DNA from: an uncultured Oscillibacter sp.
Lineage (GTDB): Bacteria; Bacillota; Clostridia; Oscillospirales; Oscillospiraceae
Direction: 5' to 3'
Assembly (NCBI RefSeq): GCF_910579365.1
Contig: NZ_CAJTUX010000078.1
Coordinates: 1 to 11,706, forward strand
DNA length: 11,706 nt
Below the pieces are notes generated by a model, which was not told the origin of the DNA, searched no databases, and saw only the letters and a program-made list of their open reading frames with translations. Each line of letters starts with the position of its first letter. Positions within the stretch are counted from its first letter, which is position 1. Positions 8,501-11,706 of the stretch are shown piece by piece. Made by a program: the position numbers and the translations under genes.

Positions 8501-10231
8501 AGCATCCTCATCAAGGAGGGCGAGGCCCAGAGCCTGACCTTTTGGAACAAGAAAGCCGGAGGACTGATCGTCAACAAGATCGACGCCGCGACCAAGAAGC
8601 CGCTGGCGGGTGTGAAATTCAAAATCACCTACGCCGACGGCTCCAACGTGGACCTGGACGGCGGAAAGATTTCCTCCAACGGCCTCTACACGACGGATTC
8701 CCTGGGCCAGATCAAAATCCCCGGTATTGTGGGCACGATAATCGTGGAGGAAATCGAAACGCTCCCCGGCTATGTGATCGATCTGAACACCAAGCGCCAG
8801 ACCGTCCAGGTGAATGCCAATGACACCCAGACCATCACCTTTGAAAATGTCCCCGCAGGCGGCCTGGAGCTGATCAAGGTCAACGAGGCCGACAAAACCC
8901 AGCGCATTCCCAACGTCAAGTTTGAAATCCGCAGAATGGACGGCGCTCTGGTGGAAACCGTCGTTACGGATTCCACGGGCCGGGTCCACGTGGACCTGGA
9001 CGCCGGGGACTACTATGCGGTGGAAATCGAGGCCGCGAAGGGCTTCAAGGTTGACGAAACCCCGCAATATTTCACCATTAAAGACGGCGAAACCACCACG
9101 CTCACCGTGACCAACAAAGCCTTCTCGGGCATCCTGATTCATAAGGTGGATTCCATCACCAAGAAGGGCATCTACGGCGTCAGCTTCCTGCTGTACGACA
9201 GCGCCAACACCCCTGTGGGCCAGTATACCTCCGACAACCAGGGATTCGTGTACATTGAGGACATCACCGAGGCGGGACGCTACTATCTGCGGGAGCTGGA
9301 GAACGAGGGCTACATCACGGACACCCAGATGAAAACCGTCTATGTAAAGCCCGGCGAGACCACCCTAGTGGAGTGGGAGAACACCCCCATTTCCGGTCAG
9401 ATTCAGATCACAAAGAAATCCGCCGACTACAATTCCACCAATGGCCTCCCCGCCGGAACGCTGCTGGAGGGCGCGGTCTTTGAAATCTACGACAAGGCCA
9501 GCAACCTCGTGGACACCATCCGCAGCGATGGCCGCGGGCTGGCCGTTTCCCGTCAGCTCCCCCTGGGCCGCTATACCATCCGGGAAGTCAAAGCGCCCGC
9601 CAACTACGGCGTGAACGAAACGCCCCTGACCGCCTACCTGGAGTACGAGGGCCAGATCGTCCGCTTCGAGGTGACCAACAAGAGCATGTTCACAGGAGTC
9701 TCCATCACCAAGACCGGCCCCGCCGAGGCCATGGCTGGCCAGCCTGTGAACTACACCTTCTCCAATATTGCCAACAGCTCCAATGTGCGCCTCGACAATT
9801 TTTATTGGAGAGACACCCTGCCCGCCGAGGTCCGGCTGAGCAAGATTGTCACCGGCACCTACAACTTCCCCGGAACCTATAAGATCACCTACCGGGTGAA
9901 CGGAGGAGAGCCCCAGACCCTGGCGGACAACCTCTCCACCCAGAAAAACTACACCCTCGCCGCCTCCGCCACAGCCCTGGGTCTCGCCAGCAACGAGCGG
10001 GTTACGGAAATCATGTTCGTATTTGGGCAGGTCCCCGGTAGCTTCGCCCAGGTGGAGAAGCCCATGCTGCACTGTAAGGCCGTGTCCAGCATTGCCGCCA
10101 GTTCCTTCGTGAACAAGGCGGACGTGGGCGGCACCTACCAAGGCGTATGGGTCCAGGCGGTCAGCCGCTGGGTGACCACCGTCTACGGAAAGAAGCCCTC
10201 CGTGCCCAAACTGCCCCGTACCGGCTATTGA
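2570..10231 (+). CDS. Giant secreted thioester/Cna-B repeat surface protein ending in LPRTGY
   Basis: Start ATG 2570 is chosen for AAAGGA (2557-2562) 7 nt upstream and the signal peptide that follows (cut about Ala32/Ala33); the open frame extends further upstream but lacks signals. The product has 2553 residues. Residues about 35-245 look like a thioester domain: GFC (Cys75) matches the [YFL]C block and WVQACIW (Gln143) the Gln block whose side chains form the internal thioester in Gram-positive adhesins. From about 246 to 2373 come about 22 Cna-B domains of 85-117 residues, each with a Lys in the first strand (xKxD), a Glu in a VTExxAPxGY-like block and an Asn or Asp in the last strand (LTFxN). 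These residues form intramolecular isopeptide bonds in known Cna-B domains. Residues 2374-2553 resemble DUF11. The last six residues are LPRTGY, with no hydrophobic segment or basic tail. The likely role is a rigid adhesive stalk with a covalent tip; the encoded sortase may process it. Confidence 0.93.
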   Translation: MNEKHHSLRTRLTALLLALICVLGLFPTTAFAAGDTITLKEFGHSGVAYESAALGRCTLHEMTFKNGNQTTTGFCGTKGGDMGNSLQGQTWGNKRSISDPTVETMMAYYYAHSTGVFTDEAIALGVNDVWNAGYRWYMNAWVQACIWRCQQGSMSDPVAACAEELMAVYNSLEGTHYTSIDQKQGETSFRDRTQYILDLGSQGVWGKCAVYEYTFTGAGSSSHPAGSVQKIILGDLTVEHIEQEEYVLIVKKVDATNPSKGLPGAGFHIESTNGAFSKDIITGENGVYRIAGLSAATYAVTETAPPPGGYQIDSTAPQYVTLPSNGNNTVTVTFRDSTTITGEGSIRKVDADNPSRGLAGAVIKITGVDNSFVGTYVTGEGGYLTDVPWDTMPIGSYEAEEVTPPEGFTKSPDVNKCKQTFVWDGKSDVSLVFENDSKVKIQLIKLDDSNNPLPGAVFNIVKDGQIIGTEATLEDGSITVTDVEEGMYAFVEVSAPAPFAKLTEPVIAHVDQATINGGGTVTVSAADKKLPNLTILKRDSQTGDVIPNTHFEIRGIHYGFHDDVTTGPDGKAVLTAIPSDSYEVTEESVPDPWVVSDEPTQTIWLGAGDDQQLIFDNLKQPLLKISKVEKGTGEKIPSTVFLLEAIDGDYRQNLTTEANGSVELRVAPGSYRITEQSVPEPYVIGEERTKTISLNGGDEKEVIFENLKKPELTLYKIDADSQEPIPDTVFRVEAINGDFQDDWKTGPDGMVTKRVEPGTYRVTEISVPAPYFLPDKDADRVQTVSLNAGDVKKLTFKNRKAPELTIFKEDSVAGAPIEGAKFHVTYTSNGEAAEAPATIDFGYIFTDARGEIKLHEQGKRLYPGEYTITEVAPAPGFQMKEPTTQKVIIHGNESKTVTFQNEPLNGIVVEKYDSVTGEALPGCTFQLRFLGGTSGTGGTVIGQKVTGKNGTCIWTGLTAGTYIVEEIDPADGYSIINSSETVYISDDGVQNVITVTFDNSPDGNLLIRKVCSVNPSITLQDAEFKVTYADGTLIGDSNGIYRTDAHGEIRIEGLKPGKSVIVTETKAPDGFIIDTQSQTVQIKEGRTVSLTFKNQPRGKLIIQKRDSISGQPLPGAQFRVTTAAGCEVGLDGVIGTATLTQNGIFTTDSNGEIRISNLAPGAYVLTEVKAPAGYVMDAPSTNVVIGPNGDTQTVVVTNTPKGGLIVEKYDKITKEPLAGARFKITNANGELLPDNEGLTSSNGLYTTDQNGQIVISKIQPGTYVVTEDKAPDFYEKDPTPQTVVVNAGDTQTLRFYDAPLCTLTILKRDAVTHKPLAGAQFLVQYSDGHVIGSNNGLYTTGADGTVTVSGLKPNATVVVSEQKAPKGYILDSTPKNIVVRSGVANGLIFDNQPGTTLIIQKFIEGTENEPLSGVAFKVTDGSGAAVGPDDGTYYTDKAGEIVLSGIEPGTTVKAREIKTVDGFVLDGTPQDILIKGGEVQRLTFWNKRAGTLIIEKLDSVTKAPLAGAQFKVLYADGRVVDTEGGKLSSNGIYTTDSNGQIKITQVTGTLVVTEEKAPDGYVMDPNSKSQTVVVNPQDTQTLRFYNEPMCSLTLTKLDSVTGKPVPNTEFTVKDGNGNVLGRYTTGKDGTVVVTGLIPGSTVVVSESRVPDGYVLDTTPKTIIVKNGSGNSWTSGSSSSGGSSSGSSGNSGSSGNGNGLTFENDPKMTLTIHKYIEGTANEPLAGVAFKVVDGSGKPLNPDGGIFYTNNAGEIVLEGLEPGTTITAQEIKTVDGYVLDGRPQSIKIEAGKAQNLTFWNEPAGSLIIRKLDKQTGKPLAGVEFEVIYAEGGYVDTDNGHLSSKGLYTTDDHGEIHISGIVGTVVIKETRPLPGYTIEPGREGQTITVNPQETQTATFYNIPANTLTIQKFIDGSDNEPLAGVEFLVTDSSGAVVGPNNGYYTTDKDGRISIPGLTPGATITVKETKTLDGYILDGQPQSILIKEGEAQSLTFWNKKAGGLIVNKIDAATKKPLAGVKFKITYADGSNVDLDGGKISSNGLYTTDSLGQIKIPGIVGTIIVEEIETLPGYVIDLNTKRQTVQVNANDTQTITFENVPAGGLELIKVNEADKTQRIPNVKFEIRRMDGALVETVVTDSTGRVHVDLDAGDYYAVEIEAAKGFKVDETPQYFTIKDGETTTLTVTNKAFSGILIHKVDSITKKGIYGVSFLLYDSANTPVGQYTSDNQGFVYIEDITEAGRYYLRELENEGYITDTQMKTVYVKPGETTLVEWENTPISGQIQITKKSADYNSTNGLPAGTLLEGAVFEIYDKASNLVDTIRSDGRGLAVSRQLPLGRYTIREVKAPANYGVNETPLTAYLEYEGQIVRFEVTNKSMFTGVSITKTGPAEAMAGQPVNYTFSNIANSSNVRLDNFYWRDTLPAEVRLSKIVTGTYNFPGTYKITYRVNGGEPQTLADNLSTQKNYTLAASATALGLASNERVTEIMFVFGQVPGSFAQVEKPMLHCKAVSSIAASSFVNKADVGGTYQGVWVQAVSRWVTTVYGKKPSVPKLPRTGY
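6752..7336 (+). repeat. 585-bp two-domain unit, copy 1 (Cna-B types A and B)
   Basis: This unit has a 95-residue type A domain (starts TTLIIQKFIEGTENEPLSGV; ends LTFWNKRA) followed by a 100-residue type B domain (KLSSNGIYTTDSNGQIKI; ends LRFYNEPM). It has exactly the same length and domain split as the copies at 7688 and 8273. It is separated from copy 2 by one type C domain (7337-7687). Confidence 0.85.
7568..7663 (+). repeat. Gly/Ser-rich low-complexity insert inside a Cna-B domain
   Basis: Thirty-two codons (residues 1667-1698) of almost only Gly, Ser and Asn, built from short GGCAGCTCTGG-like repeats, separate the penultimate strand (KTIIVKN) from the final strand (LTFEND) of one Cna-B domain. 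Without the insert that domain would be 85 residues, in the normal range. The sister domain at 6470-6751 has only a short turn here. Confidence 0.9.
7688..8272 (+). repeat. 585-bp two-domain unit, copy 2 (Cna-B types A and B)
   Basis: This copy has a type A domain of 95 codons (MTLTIHKYIEGTANEPLAGV; ends LTFWNEPA) and a type B domain of 100 codons (HLSSKGLYTTDDHGEIHI; ends ATFYNIPA). It directly abuts copy 3. Confidence 0.85.
8273..8857 (+). repeat. 585-bp two-domain unit, copy 3 (Cna-B types A and B)
   Basis: This copy has a type A domain of 95 codons (NTLTIQKFIDGSDNEPLAGV; ends LTFWNKKA) and a type B domain of 100 codons (KISSNGLYTTDSLGQIKI; ends ITFENVPA). It follows copy 2 without a gap, so the last duplication was probably in tandem. 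Confidence 0.85.
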
Positions 10232-10242
10232 TTCCCGCGCCC

Positions 10243-10270
10243 AGGCGGCCCGCCTTTCAGCGGGCCGCCT
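10243..10270 (+). terminator. GC-rich hairpin after the giant gene, without T run
   Basis: An 11-bp perfect stem (AGGCGGCCCGC at 10243-10253 with its complement at 10260-10270) and a 6-nt loop begin 11 bp after the stop codon. The bases after it are GTAGTCC, so there is no T tract. It could be a weak or factor-assisted terminator, or a 3' hairpin that protects the mRNA and allows some read-through into ssb. Confidence 0.6.
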
Positions 10271-10284
10271 GTAGTCCTATACAT

Positions 10285-10290
10285 TATAAA
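10285..10290 (+). promoter_or_regulatory. Possible -10 element before the ssb-like gene
   Basis: TATAAA lies in a short AT-rich island (10278-10295) that stands out in this GC-rich window, about 27 bp before the start codon. No recognisable -35 box was seen at the right distance; the position falls in the hairpin. It is a candidate only. Confidence 0.25.
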
Positions 10291-10316
10291 TATATCACCA
10301 AAGAAGGAGACTGTCT

Positions 10317-10721
10317 ATGCTGAAAATTGCCGCAACCGGAAACCTGACCAACGACGTGGAGCTGAAGACTCAGGAGGACGGCAGGCCCTACGCCATCCTG
10401 CGGATCGCCTCGGACCGGCGCTACCGGGCCAAGGACGGAACCCGCCTCACCGATTTTATCTCCATCAAGGTCCGCGGCCCCCTGGCGGAACGCTGCGCCG
10501 CCATGGCCTATAAGGGCTGCAAGCTGGCCGCCGCCGGGGACTTCGAAACCGTTGTGCCCTCCGAGGACCCCACCCGCCAGCCCGGCTTCCTCATCAAGGC
10601 CAGCGATGTGGAAGTGCTTTCCCCCAGAAAGGCGCGGGAGGCCGCCGGGGCCATTGACGCTGCCAGAGCAAACCGGGAGGCCGCCGCCTGCGGGATGCCT
10701 GAGAGTGAGGCCATCGCTTAA
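10317..10721 (+). CDS. ssb: Single-stranded DNA-binding protein (short OB-fold SSB)
   Basis: SSB coats exposed single strands during replication, repair and conjugative transfer. The N-terminal 105 residues look like the OB fold: KIAATGNLTNDVELK, YAILRIASDRRYRAKDG, TDFISIKVRGPLAERC and YKGCKLAAAGDFET occupy the family's usual strand positions, ending DVEVLSP. Length is 134 residues, shorter than typical housekeeping SSBs (about 160-180). The tail (ARANREAAACGMPESEAIA) lacks the acidic DDDIPF-type tip that recruits repair partners in housekeeping SSB. AAGGAG (10304-10309) lies 7 nt before ATG 10317. The stop overlaps the next start by 1 nt (TAATG), indicating coupled translation with the ParB-like gene. 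The pairing with a ParB-like gene suggests this is an element-encoded copy. Confidence 0.9.
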   Translation: MLKIAATGNLTNDVELKTQEDGRPYAILRIASDRRYRAKDGTRLTDFISIKVRGPLAERCAAMAYKGCKLAAAGDFETVVPSEDPTRQPGFLIKASDVEVLSPRKAREAAGAIDAARANREAAACGMPESEAIA

Positions 10722-11650
10722 TGCGGAACACTGGCGTCGAATATGGCAGCGCGGACCGGACCCCGGTGGTGCTGCCGGAGATGGCAGAGCTGCTCCCCCC
10801 TCTCACGGGGGAGCAGCTGGCCGCCCTGGAAGCGGACCTGCTGAAAAACGGATGCTACTCGCCTATCATCGTCAATGAGGATATGGTCATCATCGACGGA
10901 CATAACCGCCAGCGGCTGTGTGAGGAGCACGGGATTCCGTATAAAATGGCGGTGTTTTCGTTCGAGGATTTGCTGGAGGCCAAACGCTGGGCCATTGAGA
11001 ACCAGCGGGGCCGCCGGAACCTGGAAAAGTGGGAGCTGGGCAAAATCGCCCTGAAGCTGAGGCCGGACATTGAGGCCAAGGCAAAAGCGAATATGTCTGC
11101 CGGAGGCGGCGATCAGAAAAGTGAGGATACAAAATCGGGTTTGACAACATTGTCAAACCCGATTTCTCCTGTCAGCACAAGAAAAGAGCTGGCCGAATCT
11201 GTTGGTATCGGCGAGGTCACTATGGGCAAGGTCATGCAGATCGACGAGCACGCGCCCTCTGCCGTGAAGGAGGCCCTGGACAGCGGCGACCTGTCCATCA
11301 ATCAGGGCTACAACATCACCCGTCAGGTTCAGGATCTGCCGGAGGAGGAACGAGAGGAAGCCGCCGCCCAGGCGGTGGAGCTTCTGAAAGCGAAAAAGGA
11401 GGTCCAGGCCATCGACGCTGAGGCGGACCGCCGGGGCACGATCGCTTCTCTCTTCTGTAAAGCCTTTGAGCGAGCCGTCCTGCTGACCCCCACGGAGGAA
11501 AACGTCCGTATCTGGGTGGAGAACACCCGTATGCGGCCCGACGAAATCGAGGATTCTGTCAAAGAGGCCCGCGAGCTGGCGATTGTGTTCTCCGCCATCG
11601 CGGATATCCTGCAAACCTTTCTGCCGCAAAGAGAGGAGGGCTCCTCATGA
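10721..11650 (+). CDS. ParB-like nuclease-domain DNA-binding protein
   Basis: Residues about 18-100 form a ParB/Srx-type domain: LPPLTGEQLAALEADLLKNG, then PIIVNEDMVIIDGHNRQRLC with the signature GHNR at 60-63, and ENQRGRRNLEKWELG. A polar linker (about 118-150) precedes a helix-turn-helix, TRKELAESVGIGEVTMGKVM (153-172). The C-terminal half is helical and rich in Glu and Ala. In the family the first domain binds or hydrolyses nucleotides and the HTH binds DNA; many mobile-element members have unknown targets and are not partition proteins. No parA is visible, so a role in regulation or transfer is as likely as partition. The start codon overlaps the ssb stop by 1 nt, and the gene's own stop overlaps the next start (ATGA). 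A 34-bp palindrome lies in the linker-coding part. Confidence 0.87.
   Translation: MRNTGVEYGSADRTPVVLPEMAELLPPLTGEQLAALEADLLKNGCYSPIIVNEDMVIIDGHNRQRLCEEHGIPYKMAVFSFEDLLEAKRWAIENQRGRRNLEKWELGKIALKLRPDIEAKAKANMSAGGGDQKSEDTKSGLTTLSNPISPVSTRKELAESVGIGEVTMGKVMQIDEHAPSAVKEALDSGDLSINQGYNITRQVQDLPEEEREEAAAQAVELLKAKKEVQAIDAEADRRGTIASLFCKAFERAVLLTPTEENVRIWVENTRMRPDEIEDSVKEARELAIVFSAIADILQTFLPQREEGSS
11132..11165. repeat. 34-bp near-perfect palindrome inside the ParB-like gene
   Basis: The arms aaatcgggtttgacaa (11132-11147) and their exact reverse complement (11150-11165) flank a 2-bp centre CA. The arms are 16 bp without mismatch. The palindrome begins exactly on a codon boundary and codes for the linker residues KSGLTTLSNPI just before the HTH. 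As RNA it would give a 15-bp stem with a 4-nt loop; no T run follows, so it is not an ordinary terminator. Confidence 0.95.
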
Positions 11651-11706
11651 GAGAAGAAATCTCCGTCCGCCAATGGCAGGAGCAGTTCAAGGCCGGATTT
11701 TACGAC
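11647..11706 (+). CDS. Start of an unidentified gene (truncated by the window edge)
   Basis: ATG 11647 overlaps the ParB-like stop codon (ATGA). AGGAGG (11634-11639) lies 7 nt upstream, a near-ideal binding site. Only 20 codons are visible, starting MREEISVRQWQEQFKAG, with no stop before the edge. That is too little to assign a family. The overlap shows that it is translated together with the ParB-like gene, so it probably belongs to the same maintenance or transfer operon. Confidence 0.7.
   Translation, partial: MREEISVRQWQEQFKAGFYD

Noticed and set aside
6173..8857. Direct repeats considered as a CRISPR array
   Set aside because: The repeat units are about 300 bp, fully coding and in frame as Cna-B domains; there is no short repeat/spacer pattern.
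5279..9142. Minus-strand open frame of 1287 codons opposite the Cna-B repeats
   Set aside because: The repeated gene produces a repeated antisense frame automatically; no start signal and no recognisable motif were seen.

Overview
This window looks like part of the accessory cargo of an integrative and conjugative element (ICE) in a GC-rich gut Firmicute (Clostridia, probably Oscillospiraceae-like). The evidence is uniform plus-strand coding, AGGAGG-type ribosome binding sites, Gram-positive surface proteins (a sortase, Cna-B repeats and an LPxTG-type motif), and an ssb plus ParB-like pair. That gene set is familiar from Tn1549-like conjugative elements. Host and element type are inferred; no integrase, relaxase or VirB/D gene lies inside the window.

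Left region (1-2472). The 3' part of a surface protein with one C-terminal membrane helix and a basic tail overlaps the start of a sortase gene (Cys273, His213, Arg281). A 104-bp gap carrying a weak promoter candidate follows, then a secreted protein with an Ig-like region and a divergent CAP/SCP domain. A strong intrinsic terminator (2504-2536) ends this part.

Centre (2570-10231). One 2553-residue secreted protein fills two thirds of the window. It has a signal peptide, an N-terminal region with the two motifs of a thioester domain (Cys75 and Gln143), about 22 consecutive Cna-B domains that nearly all keep the Lys/Glu/Asn(Asp) isopeptide triad, and a DUF11-like C-terminal domain. It ends abruptly in LPRTGY, with no membrane anchor after it. 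Three copies of an exactly 585-bp two-domain unit show how the stalk grew. A GC-rich hairpin follows the gene.

Right region (10317-11706). A short ssb-like gene, a ParB-like gene and the start of a third gene are joined by 1-4 nt stop/start overlaps, so they are probably one transcript for DNA maintenance or transfer. The ParB-like gene contains a near-perfect 34-bp palindrome in its coding sequence.

Working model (inference): the left and central genes form a cell-surface adhesion module in which the sortase handles the giant thioester/Cna-B fibre, perhaps to help donor and recipient cells stay in contact. The right-hand genes look after the element's DNA. The points most worth checking are the anchor-less LPRTGY terminus, the thioester tip, the 585-bp super-repeat and the palindrome in the ParB-like gene.
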